Positions 55,161 through 63,196 of a stretch of DNA of 64,000 nucleotides are shown here, piece after piece; position 1 is the first letter of the stretch, and the number at the start of each line of letters is the position of its first letter. The DNA lies in assembly GCF_036325985.1 (NCBI RefSeq), contig NZ_JAUHLI010000004.1, positions 1 through 64,000 of the forward strand, given 5' to 3'. The translations under genes were made by a program, and so were the position numbers. A model generated the notes under the pieces. That model worked only from the letters and a program-made list of their open reading frames with translations, was not told the DNA's origin and searched no databases. The stretch is from Alkalimonas cellulosilytica (GTDB lineage: Bacteria > Pseudomonadota > Gammaproteobacteria > Enterobacterales > Alteromonadaceae).

Positions 55161-55343
55161 ATGGACCCTGTAATTGCTACGTTGGTCACTTTTTTGATTC
55201 TGAATCTGATGCTGGTTACGGCCATGCTGCGTCGTATCGACCTGAATAATGAAAGCGTTATTGCCTGGGAACGTGAGCAGGTATTGGCAGACGCTGCTGC
55301 AACAGCCCTGTCACCAGAGGTTGAGCCTGTCACGGGCAACTAA
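55161..55343 (+). CDS. Small membrane protein upstream of glrK
   Basis: A 60-residue protein: hydrophobic helix MDPVIATLVTFLILNLML to about residue 24, then a positively charged RRIDLNN turn and an acidic cytoplasmic tail. GAGGAG at 55149-55154 with 6-nt spacing supports ATG 55161; ATG 55140 is less likely. It is the first ORF after the sigma54-like promoter. No family was recognised. Confidence 0.6.
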   Translation: MDPVIATLVTFLILNLMLVTAMLRRIDLNNESVIAWEREQVLADAAATALSPEVEPVTGN

Positions 55344-55351
55344 GTCCCCTT

Positions 55352-55403
55352 GGCAGCGACAGTCTGGGGATGTTGTCACTCCGCTCTCAGACTGTTGCTT
55401 GCC
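55352..55403 (+). other. Long stem-loop between the small ORF and glrK
   Basis: GGCAGCGACAGTCTG (55352-55366) pairs with 55388-55403 (CAGACTGTTGC-T-TGCC), giving a 15-bp stem with one bulged T and one G-T pair and a 21-nt loop. A short T-poor tail follows. It could be a terminator/attenuator, an RNA 3' end or a processing site. Confidence 0.5.
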
Positions 55404-55451
55404 CTTAAAACACGGTATGCTTGAGCTAAATCGGACAACCGTATCCAATCG

Positions 55452-56870
55452 ATGAAACTTCAACTGCTGCAAACCGCTTCCCTGCGACAACTGGTGTTGT
55501 CCAGCTTTGTGCTGGCGCTGATCCCGGTGGCGGTGTTGATGTGGCAAAGTCACCGTGCGTTAACCGGCATCAGCCAGCAGGCGGTGGAGCAGGCCAGCAA
55601 TTCGGCTGCCAGCGTGCGGCGGATGGAGCAAATGCAAAACCAGGTGGTGGATATCGAGCGCGCCATCCGCCAGTTTGCCGTGCTGAAAACCGAAGCACTG
55701 GCCCGGCTGGCGCAAAACCATCTGGCCAGCTACCAGCAACTGTTGCCTCAGGTTTGTGAGTCTTTAACCGAAAGCACCTTATGCCAGCAACAAGAACTTA
55801 CCCTGCAGCAGCTCAACCAATCTTTTACCCAGCAAAGTGCCGACCAGCTCGAACCCTTATTGCAGCAGCTGCGACAGCAGCAGGGCCGTTTGTCGCAGCA
55901 GATCTGGCAACAACTGGAGCTGCAACTGGCAGCGCAGCAGCGCGATGTCGCTTCAGCTCAGCAGCAACTGACCTGGCAAACCATACTGTTGGTGTTTTTA
56001 ACCCTGCTGTTGGTGATCTGGGGTTCGCGCCGTATTACCAGCCCGGTCACTATGCTGGAGCGGATGATCCGGGCCATTGGCCGGCAGCAGCCGTTTCCGG
56101 AAGCCAGAGTGCAGGGCCCGAAAGAGCTGACCGAGCTGGGCGAGCAGCTGCGGGTACTGGCCGGTCGTTTGCAGCAACTGGAGTCCTTGCGGCTGATTTT
56201 ACTACGTCATGCCTCGCATGAACTGAAAACGCCGTTATCCAGTATCCGGGAAGGCTGCTCCTTACTGACCGAAGAGTTGGTTGGGCCCTTAACGCCTCAG
56301 CAGCAGGAAGTAGTGGCCTTGCTGAACGGCAGTGCCGACCGGCTCAGTCAGCTGACCGAGCAGTTGCTGGATTACAACCGCTTACTGCAACAAGCCAAAC
56401 CTGAGTTAAAATGGCATCCGGCCCGTGCCATGATAGAAGCCTGTGTGCAGGATCATACCCTGGCGCTGCAGCAACGCGGCCAGGCCATTCGGCTTAATTG
56501 GCAGGTTGAACAGCTCTACACCGATGGCATGTTGTTCCGGCGTATTTTGGATAATCTGATCAACAATGCCCAAGCCTATGGTGCTGAGAACAGCGAAGTA
56601 CGGATTGAATTGCAGCAGCATGAGCAGCAGTGGTGGCTGGATGTCGCCAACAAAGGCCACAGCATAGCGCCCGAGCAGCGCGAACGTTTGTTTGAGCCTT
56701 TCCAGCGCGGCCAAAGCCCGCGCCACGATCAGGTGCAGGGCTCCGGTCTTGGCCTGTCCATTGTCGCAGATTGCGCCCGTTTACTGGGTGGAAAAGCCGA
56801 CATTGTCGATTCACCTCAGGCGGATTTTTGTGTCCGTATCCGCCTGCCTTTGCCCGAGGAATTGGTATGA
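55452..56870 (+). CDS. glrK: Sensor histidine kinase GlrK (QseE)
   Basis: A 472-residue inner-membrane kinase. TM1 at about residues 13-31, a Gln-rich helical periplasmic sensor domain, TM2 at about 178-196, then HAMP. The HisKA phospho-acceptor is His256 in ASHELKTPLSS, and the HATPase_c has N (DNLINNAQAYG) and G boxes (GSGLGLSIV). It autophosphorylates and activates GlrR. No clear Shine-Dalgarno precedes ATG 55452. It overlaps the next gene (ATGA). Confidence 0.9.
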   Translation: MKLQLLQTASLRQLVLSSFVLALIPVAVLMWQSHRALTGISQQAVEQASNSAASVRRMEQMQNQVVDIERAIRQFAVLKTEALARLAQNHLASYQQLLPQVCESLTESTLCQQQELTLQQLNQSFTQQSADQLEPLLQQLRQQQGRLSQQIWQQLELQLAAQQRDVASAQQQLTWQTILLVFLTLLLVIWGSRRITSPVTMLERMIRAIGRQQPFPEARVQGPKELTELGEQLRVLAGRLQQLESLRLILLRHASHELKTPLSSIREGCSLLTEELVGPLTPQQQEVVALLNGSADRLSQLTEQLLDYNRLLQQAKPELKWHPARAMIEACVQDHTLALQQRGQAIRLNWQVEQLYTDGMLFRRILDNLINNAQAYGAENSEVRIELQQHEQQWWLDVANKGHSIAPEQRERLFEPFQRGQSPRHDQVQGSGLGLSIVADCARLLGGKADIVDSPQADFCVRIRLPLPEELV

Positions 56871-57460
56871 AAGTGATCTTGGTTGGTCTGGTGCTACTCA
56901 GCCTGGTGGGGTGCCAGTTGCTTGGTTCGCAGCAGGCTGCACCCGAACCTGAGGTTGTGGCCGAGCAGGTAGAGCTAGAACCCGAGCCGGAGCCGACTGC
57001 GGAGCCACAGCGACAACTGAGCCTTGCCGACGATAGCGACAGCCTGCTGGCCTGGTTGCAGTTTCGCCAGCAGGTGCTCAGCAGCAGCTCGCTGCAACGG
57101 GAGCAGTGGGAGTTGGAGGAGCAGCCTGAACTGGCCGCCATCCAGACCAGCCTGATGCAGCTGCACCCGGAGAACAACTACTTAACCCGTTTTCGGGCCC
57201 AGATGCAGCTGGCCGAGCACCTGATGCTGGCGGCGCCGGATCTGGCTGCTTTGTTTGGCTGGGACCTGGCCTTTAACCAGAAGCTGCTGGAAGCCGAGTC
57301 GGCCATCAGTGCGCTGTCGCGCACCCTGGCCGATGTGCAGCATGAACACGAACAGCTGCGGGCCCGCAATCTGGAGCTGGAGCAACAAATCGAAGCCCTG
57401 ACCCAGATTGAAGCCCGATTGAATCAGCCGGATAACGGAGTGAACAATGAGCAACCCTGA
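56867..57460 (+). CDS. qseG: Outer-membrane lipoprotein QseG
   Basis: A 197-residue lipoprotein, MKVILVGLVLLSLVGCQLLG with the lipobox Cys at residue 16. An acidic Pro/Glu linker (about 25-50) is followed by a helical domain ending in a coiled coil (LADVQHEHEQLRARNLELEQQI). In enterobacteria QseG lies between GlrK and GlrR and stimulates the kinase. It overlaps both neighbours. Confidence 0.82.
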   Translation: MKVILVGLVLLSLVGCQLLGSQQAAPEPEVVAEQVELEPEPEPTAEPQRQLSLADDSDSLLAWLQFRQQVLSSSSLQREQWELEEQPELAAIQTSLMQLHPENNYLTRFRAQMQLAEHLMLAAPDLAALFGWDLAFNQKLLEAESAISALSRTLADVQHEHEQLRARNLELEQQIEALTQIEARLNQPDNGVNNEQP

Positions 57461-58796
57461 GGGCCGCGTCTTATTGGTGGATGATGATCCCAGTTTGCTG
57501 CGTTTGCTGACGCTGCGACTGGAAGGCGAAGGCTTTGTGGTGCTGACCGCCGATTGCGCCGAAGCGGCGCTGGATGTGCTGGCCAGGCAGGATGTGGAGG
57601 TGGTGCTGAGCGATCTGCGGATGCCGGGGCTGGATGGCATGGCCTTGTTCGATGAAATCGCCCGCCGCAATCCCGGCTTGCCGGTGATTTTAATGACGGC
57701 GCATGGCTCCATCCCCGAAGCGGTCGCGGCCACTCAGCGCGGCGTCTTTGGCTTTTTAACCAAGCCGCTCGATCACAGTGAGCTGCGCGATAGTCTGCAG
57801 CAGGCGCTGCACCAAAGCGTGCCGGAGCAGTCGGATTGGCGCGCGGCCATTATCAGCCGCTCCGAGCAGATGGAAACCGTGTTGCAGCAAGCGCAGCGGG
57901 TGGCGCAGCGCGATGTCAGTGTGCTGATCACCGGCGCCAGCGGCACCGGCAAGGAGCTGCTGGCTCGGGCCATTCACTGTGCCAGCCCGCGGGCAGAAAA
58001 GCCTTTTGTGGCGATTAACTGCGGCGCTTTGCCCGAGCACCTGCTGGAGTCTGAGCTGTTTGGTCACACCAAAGGCGCTTTTACCGGCGCGGTGAATGAG
58101 CACAATGGCCTATTCCGTGAAGCCGATGGCGGCACCTTGTTTCTGGATGAAATCGGCGATATGCCGTTGCCGCTGCAGGTCAAATTATTGCGCGCCTTGC
58201 AGGAGCGGCAAATTCGGCCGGTTGGCAGCAGCAAAACCATCCCGATCAATGTGCGGGTGCTGTCGGCGACCCATCAGGATTTGCAGCAGGCGATGGGCGA
58301 GGGCAGCTTTCGCGAAGATTTGTACTACCGGTTGAATGTGGTCAATTTGCAGTTGCCACCACTGGAACAGCGGCCGGAAGATATTCCATTGCTGGCGCGC
58401 CATGCGCTGCAGCAAAGCGCCGAGCGTCATCAGGTCAACGCCACCCGTTTTACCGACGATGCGATGCAGCTGCTCACCACCGCCAAATGGCCGGGCAATG
58501 TCCGCCAACTGGTTAATGTGGTGGAGCAGTGTGTGGCCTTAACCCATGGGCCGGTGATCAGTGCCAGTTTGGTCGAGCAGGCCTTGGCGCAGGACAGCAG
58601 TTACTGGCCCACCTTAACCGAAGCGCGCGATCAGTTTGAGCGCCAGTACCTGGTGCGGGTGCTGCAAATGACCGACGGCCATGTCACCCGGGCGGCCGAG
58701 CTGGCCGGGCGTAACCGTACTGATTTTTATAAGCTGCTGAAAAAGCACGAGCTGAGCGCCCAGCAGGTGACGGAAGACAAAGAAGCCAGCGAGTAA
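57447..58796 (+). CDS. glrR: Sigma54-dependent response regulator GlrR (QseF)
   Basis: A 449-residue NtrC-family regulator. Receiver domain with Asp56 as phospho-acceptor; AAA+ domain with Walker A GASGTGKE at about 163-170, GAFTGA sigma54-contact loop at 210-215 and Walker B GGTLFLDEIGD. The C-terminal HTH is TRAAELAGRNRTDFYKLLKKHEL. The last helix (NRTDFYKLL) is nearly the same as in enterobacterial GlrR, which implies the same TGTC-N10-GACA target. Such sites occur upstream of this operon. Confidence 0.93.
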   Translation: MSNPEGRVLLVDDDPSLLRLLTLRLEGEGFVVLTADCAEAALDVLARQDVEVVLSDLRMPGLDGMALFDEIARRNPGLPVILMTAHGSIPEAVAATQRGVFGFLTKPLDHSELRDSLQQALHQSVPEQSDWRAAIISRSEQMETVLQQAQRVAQRDVSVLITGASGTGKELLARAIHCASPRAEKPFVAINCGALPEHLLESELFGHTKGAFTGAVNEHNGLFREADGGTLFLDEIGDMPLPLQVKLLRALQERQIRPVGSSKTIPINVRVLSATHQDLQQAMGEGSFREDLYYRLNVVNLQLPPLEQRPEDIPLLARHALQQSAERHQVNATRFTDDAMQLLTTAKWPGNVRQLVNVVEQCVALTHGPVISASLVEQALAQDSSYWPTLTEARDQFERQYLVRVLQMTDGHVTRAAELAGRNRTDFYKLLKKHELSAQQVTEDKEASE

Positions 58797-58881
58797 AGCG
58801 CCCCGGCCAGTCTAGGCTGGGTTAAAACCCAGTGCTGGGCCATGGTATACTGCGGGCAGTAACTGCTTTTAAGGAAACCCC

Positions 58882-59220
58882 ATGACTGCCATCACCCCAC
58901 CGGAGATTGAAACCCCGGAACTGATCAAAGCCAAAATCACCAGCGAAACCGCCCGCATCAACTGGCTGGAACTGCAAAAATTCTACGCCGCCGGTTCGGT
59001 GGTAGCGGTGGATCTCAGCCTGGATTTGGTGGACGTGGCCTATGCCTTTAGTCAGGATCACAGCCAGCAAGTGCAAAGCTGGTTGACGCAGGGGCAGGTG
59101 AAGCGGGTCGAGGAAGCACAAGCCAAACAGTGGTTTGATGCCAAGCAAGAGCTGTGGGCCGTGGTGATCGCGCCCTGGGTGCTGGTGCAGGACAAGCCTA
59201 CCGCCAGCCAGCTGAACTAA
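58882..59220 (+). CDS. DUF2288 family protein
   Basis: A 112-residue cytoplasmic protein, with the family pattern LIKAKITSETARINWLELQKFYAAGSVVAVDLSLDLVDVAYAF and the closing WAVVIAPWVLVQ. The start follows AAGGAAA. Function unknown. It ends next to the convergent ccdAB pair. Confidence 0.85.
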   Translation: MTAITPPEIETPELIKAKITSETARINWLELQKFYAAGSVVAVDLSLDLVDVAYAFSQDHSQQVQSWLTQGQVKRVEEAQAKQWFDAKQELWAVVIAPWVLVQDKPTASQLN

Positions 59221-59248
59221 GCCGTTCGCCACAGGTTGGCGGCGGACG

Positions 59249-59566
59249 TTATATCCCAGACAGAATAAAATCGACCGCGGCCATCACCTCAGAGCGGTAC
59301 GCGGTTAGATCATAAGCCTGCCCCCTAAGCTGACTGCGGTCAATCCCGGCAATGTCCTGGGTTCTTACAATGAACACCTTACCATCAAGCGTGCAAGACG
59401 GATTTAGTCTGGTCAGGCTCATCGGCGCTGCGATTTCAGCCGGTGAGAGCGGTATCACGACCGTTGTTTTCAACTCGCTCAGCAAGTCGCTTTGAATATC
59501 CAGCAAGTAGGGGTATTGCTGTCGTGTCTTCGGGTTGGCGTTTTTGTACGCAAAAAACTGCGCCAT
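59249..59566 (-). CDS. ccdB: CcdB-family toxin
   Basis: A 105-residue DNA gyrase poison of a type II toxin-antitoxin module. AQFFAYKNANPKTRQQYPYLLDIQSDLLSELKTTVVIPL is the typical N-terminal half. The C-terminus is SGI; F-plasmid CcdB has WGI there, but chromosomal homologues with other residues before GI are known, so activity cannot be judged from this. It shares one base with ccdA (stop/start overlap). Confidence 0.92.
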   Translation of the reverse strand: MAQFFAYKNANPKTRQQYPYLLDIQSDLLSELKTTVVIPLSPAEIAAPMSLTRLNPSCTLDGKVFIVRTQDIAGIDRSQLRGQAYDLTAYRSEVMAAVDFILSGI

Positions 59567-59811
59567 CAGAACTTCCTTACACTGTCACTGAAGGTGCCGT
59601 TGGCTTCAACAAATTGATTGTAGGCCTGAATGGCATCGGCGTTCTCGCGCAACCATTGTGCCCGTTGCTCGTTTCGTACTTGCTCGGCTAAGGCCTGCTC
59701 CAGTGTCGCGGACAGGTTGATGTTCAACCCCCGGGCTTTTTCGAGTAAATCGCTATTGATGCTGACATTAGTCGGCTTTTTAGCGGCTCGGGTGTCGTAG
59801 GCATGGTTCAT
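59566..59811 (-). CDS. ccdA: CcdA-family antitoxin
   Basis: An 81-residue antitoxin: an N-terminal ribbon-helix-helix DNA-binding part (KKPTNVSINSDLLEKARGLNINLSATLEQAL) and a C-terminal toxin-binding tail ending in AYNQFVEANGTFSDSVRKF. ATG 59811 follows GGAGTAACAG; the longer reading frame upstream crosses the promoter. It would repress its own operon together with CcdB. Confidence 0.92.
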   Translation of the reverse strand: MNHAYDTRAAKKPTNVSINSDLLEKARGLNINLSATLEQALAEQVRNEQRAQWLRENADAIQAYNQFVEANGTFSDSVRKF

Positions 59812-59821
59812 AGCTGTTACT

Positions 59822-59869
59822 CCATACAAGGTATGTGCATAGCATATGCGCATAGGGTATGGAAAGCAA
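59822..59869 (-). promoter_or_regulatory. ccdAB promoter and operator
   Basis: On the minus strand TTGCTT (59864-59869), a 17-nt spacer and TATGCT (59841-59846). The spacer and -10 contain a perfect palindrome TATGCGCATA (59845-59854). Outer inverted repeats CCATAC/GTATGG (59822-59827/59857-59862) enclose it. This is the expected arrangement for ribbon-helix-helix autorepression. Confidence 0.65.
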
Positions 59870-59977
59870 GGCTGCATGGCAATGGCACCAGTCAGTCTTA
59901 CGGCAGGGCGAAGAGCTGTGCGCTTTACCATCCTGCAGGCTTCGGCTAGAGTGTTTAAAACACCAGCCGGAGCTTTT

Positions 59978-60544
59978 ATGGGCGCAGACTACAAAACCGT
60001 TGCCAGTTCCAAGGTCACCTTATCGCAGCTGATGCTGCCATCGCATTCCAATTTCAGCGGTAAAATCCACGGCGGTTACCTGTTATCCTTAATGGATCAG
60101 GTGGCGTTTGCCTGCGGCTCCAAGTTCAGCGGCCGCTATTGCGTCACCGCTTCGGTCGACCGGGTCGATTTTCTCAACCCGATTGAAGTCGGTGAGCTGG
60201 TTACCTTAAAAGCCTCGGTTAACTTTGTCGGCAGCAGCTCCATGGTCATCGGCATCCGGGTCGATGCGCAGAACATTCAGACCGATGCGGTGAAGCACTG
60301 CAATTCCTCTTACTTCACCATGATTGCCAAAGACGAGCAGGGCCAGAGCGTACCGGTACCTCGCCTTATTTTAACCAGCGAACTGGAAGTGATGCGCTAC
60401 CTGCAAAGCGCCGAACGCATCCGCCAACGCAAAGCCCGCCAGGCCATGACACTACCCTGCGGCGGCGCCCTGCAGGCAGCACTCACTGAAATCCGCCAGC
60501 ATTTTGATGCGAAAATTGAGTTGGCTGATTCTGAGCTTAGTTAG
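59978..60544 (+). CDS. Acyl-CoA thioesterase (hotdog fold, YciA/BACH type)
   Basis: A 188-residue hotdog thioesterase: SKVTLSQLMLPSHSNFSGKIHGGYLLSLMDQVAFACGSKFSGRYCVTASVDRVDFLNPI contains the GG-helix and the catalytic Asp region. It hydrolyses acyl-CoAs. Start ATG 59978 follows GGAG. It has a basic C-terminal extension (ERIRQRKARQAM). Confidence 0.88.
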   Translation: MGADYKTVASSKVTLSQLMLPSHSNFSGKIHGGYLLSLMDQVAFACGSKFSGRYCVTASVDRVDFLNPIEVGELVTLKASVNFVGSSSMVIGIRVDAQNIQTDAVKHCNSSYFTMIAKDEQGQSVPVPRLILTSELEVMRYLQSAERIRQRKARQAMTLPCGGALQAALTEIRQHFDAKIELADSELS

Positions 60545-60665
60545 GGCAGCAAGCACTTAGACGGACGCATCTGTGTTTTTTGCTGGTGACGCTGCATGTC
60601 TGTCTCTGTAAGTGATTGTCACAAAGCAAAAAAGCGGTTAGGGTTGGGTACATAAAGTTTACAAA

Positions 60666-60703
60666 GGCAGGTTGATCCGTGTTTAACTATGGGTCGACCT
60701 GCC
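60666..60703. other. Stem-loop between thioesterase and HEPN gene
   Basis: GGCAGGTTGATCC and GGGTCGACCTGCC form a 13-bp stem with two G-T pairs and a 12-nt loop. It lies in the 191-bp gap before the HEPN-like gene. There is no U-tract; possible insertion-site palindrome, weak terminator or leader structure. Confidence 0.35.
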
Positions 60704-60735
60704 GAATAAGTGTTAAAAACCTAGGGAAGCCTTAA

Positions 60736-61209
60736 ATGGGCCGAAAGTTCATTTCTCAGAAAAAGCAGACAAAAGATGAGCTTTTTGACTCTCTAGTCAA
60801 GAATGCTATCGATTTTTTAGATTCATCCCTCGATGATCTTGAAAAAAGGCCCAAGAACTCGATTGTAGATTTTTATACCTCGATCGAATTATTCCTTAAA
60901 GCTCGCTTAATGGCTGAGCATTGGACGCTAATCATTAGTAAACCTGAAACAGCCAATATCGATAGCTTTAGAGTTGGTGACTTTCATTCTGTTTTCTTAG
61001 AGGATGCAATAAAGAGACTTAAGGGTGTCTTAAATGAGTGCCTCGAACAATCGACGATAGATAACTTTAAAGCACTGGGGGAGCATCGTAATCAGATCGT
61101 GCACTTTGCCCATTCTGATTACGCTGATTTTTCTGCTACAAAGGCTGGTGTAGTGGTAGAGCAATGGGCTTCTTGGCACCACTTGCATGCTTTGTGCGTA
61201 TTTCGGTGA
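60736..61209 (+). pseudogene. HEPN-like protein gene, 3' end cut by IS21-family remnant
   Basis: Encodes 157 residues, AT-rich relative to neighbours. The central part is helical (SIVDFYTSIELFLKARLMAEHW) and carries an Rx4H motif, EHRNQIVHF, typical of HEPN RNases/toxins. The native frame stops matching after the Ala codon at 61191; the last codons (LCVFR) are read from the IS end beginning TGTGCG at 61193. As I recall, relatives of this family are much longer (about 300 residues), so the gene is probably truncated. Confidence 0.55.
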
Positions 61210-61273
61210 TTCCGAACAGCGATTCCGGAGTTATCCGATCACCATTTAGCCGCTCTTTTTCATACCCCTCTTT

Positions 61274-62020
61274 TTACGCTAAGTGATCGGATTGATCCAG
61301 TTTTCTCATCGATTCTCCTGTTAGTTCTATTCGGTGACTGTTGTGCAGTAGCCTGTCGAGTAATGCATCCGCGATAGTCGGGTTGGGGATCAGCTTGTAC
61401 CATTCACTGGTGGGGAGTTGACTAGCGATGATGGTGCTGGACTGTTGGTAGCGTATTTCCATAACATCCAGCAGATCGTTGGCCTGTCGTGCGCTCAGTT
61501 TCTCCATACCCCAGTCATCAAGGATAAGCAGTTTTCGTTTAGCCAGCGTGCTCAATTGTTGACGGTAAGAGCCATCGGCTCGCCCCACGTGCAACTCATC
61601 AAGCAACTCACCGAGCCGATAATAGCGAGCACTGTGATGCTGCTCACAGGCCTGTGTTGCGAGCGCGCAGGCTAGATGAGTTTTACCGCAGCCGGTGGCT
61701 CCGGTAATGATGATGTTCTGGTTGTAGTGCAGGTATTGTCCGCTCAGCAGCGTGGCTATTTTGTCTTTCTTGAGTCCGCGGCCACTGCGGTAATCAATAC
61801 CGCTGGGCCGGGCATCGAAGCGTAGCTTTGCCAACCGGGTCAATCGCTTTATCTTGGTATGGTCACGACAGAGTATTTCGTGGGTTGCCAGCAGACCAAG
61901 CCGCTCCTCGAAGCTCATATCAGCATACGTATCAGGTTGCTCCTGTTGCTGCTGTAAAGCCTGACAGAAGTGGCCAAGGCGCAGGACTCGCAGTTGTTCA
62001 TGCAGTGCAGATAAGCTCAT
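61274..62020 (-). CDS. istB: IS21-family transposition helper ATPase IstB
   Basis: A 248-residue AAA+ ATPase assisting the IstA transposase. Walker A GATGCGKTHLA at about residue 106, Walker B KLLILDDWG near 168, and the N-terminal helical segment LRLGHFCQALQQQ. Full length. It is nonfunctional for transposition here without a complete istA. Confidence 0.92.
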   Translation of the reverse strand: MSLSALHEQLRVLRLGHFCQALQQQQEQPDTYADMSFEERLGLLATHEILCRDHTKIKRLTRLAKLRFDARPSGIDYRSGRGLKKDKIATLLSGQYLHYNQNIIITGATGCGKTHLACALATQACEQHHSARYYRLGELLDELHVGRADGSYRQQLSTLAKRKLLILDDWGMEKLSARQANDLLDVMEIRYQQSSTIIASQLPTSEWYKLIPNPTIADALLDRLLHNSHRIELTGESMRKLDQSDHLA

Positions 62021-62031
62021 TGTTGGGCTCC

Positions 62032-62913
62032 TTATTGGTAGTAATGTTGTCCGCGGATATTGTGGTGATTCATCATCGGGTGCTCGTCAATATCAGTACC
62101 ACTAAGATCCTGCTCTTTATTGTTGAGCAGCAGATTCAGAATCACTTTGCGGTGCGGCTGCTCTAGCAGCAGTGCTTTTAGGCAAGCAGCTTCAAGACGA
62201 TCCTGCCCATATTTAGTGGCAAGGTTGAGGATGGCGAGGCAGCTTTTTATGGCCTGCTCCGGGTGCTGACGTCGTTCAAGCTGTGATGCGATAATGGCTC
62301 GACAGCCACTGCCAATACTCTCAGCCCAGCCAAGCAGTCGTTCAGCACTCCAGCGCTGTTTGACGTGTGCATCCGGCATATGCTCTTTCATCGTGCTAAA
62401 GCCGCCGGGTTGATGCTTTCGGGGATGCTGAGCAACCACATTGCCATGGTAGTAAAGGCAGATAATTTGCGCGGTTGCTTCCAGTGTGACGGTTTGCCCC
62501 ACCAGGTTATGCGGCACAGAGTAAGCGTGCTTGGCATACAGAACATGGTAGTCCGGCCCAACACGGGCCTGCTTGCTGTCGATATACGTGTAAGCGTATG
62601 CCGGTAGTGGCATCAGGGCGGGTTTATCAAGTCGCATGTAAAGCTCATAACGGGAGCCAGGGTGAACACGCTGCTGTCGTTGATTCAGCTCCATCAGCAG
62701 CTCCCGGATACGCTGGTTCAAGCTGGACAGTGTGTAGAAGTGCTCATAGCGCAGACGCATTAAGATCCAGCGTTCAACGATAAGAACCGCATTCTCCGCC
62801 TTCGATTTATCTTTAGGTTTGTATGGCCTGGCCGGGATGATGGCTGTGCCGTAGTGCCGCGCCATACGCGCGTAATTTTCATTAAGCACCGGGGCGTATC
62901 GGTTGGCTTTGCT
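62032..62913 (-). pseudogene. istA: IstA transposase, N-terminally truncated
   Basis: About 293 residues remain (from KANRYAPVLNENYARMA to the end) of the roughly 500 usual. The last catalytic Glu region (KPKDKSKAENAVLIVERWIL) and the C-terminal domain are present. The HTH and the first Asp residues of the DDE triad are lost at the junction near 62913. The first in-frame ATG in what remains is at 62889-62887. Confidence 0.88.
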
Positions 62914-62995
62914 GAATTTCGGGGTCAGATCAAAATTTGCGATCTAGCGGTTTAAGAATTTCGGGGTCAGAACAAAATTTACGATCTAGCGGTTT
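62914..62995. repeat. 42-bp tandem direct repeat at the broken IS end
   Basis: Two 40-nt copies, 62914-62953 and 62956-62995, differ at two positions. They share GAATTTCGGGGTCAGA at the start and GCGGTTT at the end. GGGGTCAGA followed by AAATT is reminiscent of sequences found beside REP-associated (Y1) transposases, but that is from memory only. Confidence 0.7.
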
Positions 62996-63165
62996 CGGGG
63001 TATTGCATCGAACAGGATGTGCCGCAGCGCGTTGATGACTTCGTAGCTGCTATCCCAATGCATGATGAGAAGCCACAAACAGACCTTTGCTACCATGAAT
63101 TAGCGATTGGTAATTTTATTGTTAATTTTTGTGTTGATCTGCCAGTCCGTCTTGCCATAAAATAG
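62956..63165 (+). other. Short open stretch, possible gene remnant
   Basis: One frame is open from 62956 to a TAG at 63163-63165. From 63001 it reads YCIEQDVPQRVDDFVAAIPM and onward with protein-like composition (54 codons). There is no start codon with a ribosome site. It may be the tail of a gene cut by the rearrangement, possibly the target of the IS insertion, or chance. Confidence 0.3.
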
Positions 63166-63196
63166 CCTTTTCTTTGGCAGCAATAAGGACATCGCT

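Larger units (their letters stand above)
61193..62913 (-). mobile_element. IS21-family insertion sequence remnant
   Basis: The intact end at 61193 starts TGTGCGTATTTCGG, with repeated GATTCCG and (CC)GATCAC motifs in the next 60 bp, the multiple terminal repeats usual in IS21 elements. istB is whole and istA lacks its 5' part. The other end has been lost at a junction with a 42-bp tandem repeat at about 62914. Confidence 0.8.

Noticed and set aside
59249..59566. CcdB judged inactive because the C-terminal Trp of F-plasmid CcdB is replaced by Ser
   Set aside because: Chromosomal CcdB homologues ending in other residues before GI are known to be toxic, so this substitution alone is not evidence of inactivity.
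60640..60703. GTTRRRY and RYYYAAC-like heptamers around the stem-loop, suggesting an integron attC site
   Set aside because: The two heptamers are in the wrong order on both strands for an attC site, no integrase or cassette array is nearby, and such degenerate motifs occur by chance.
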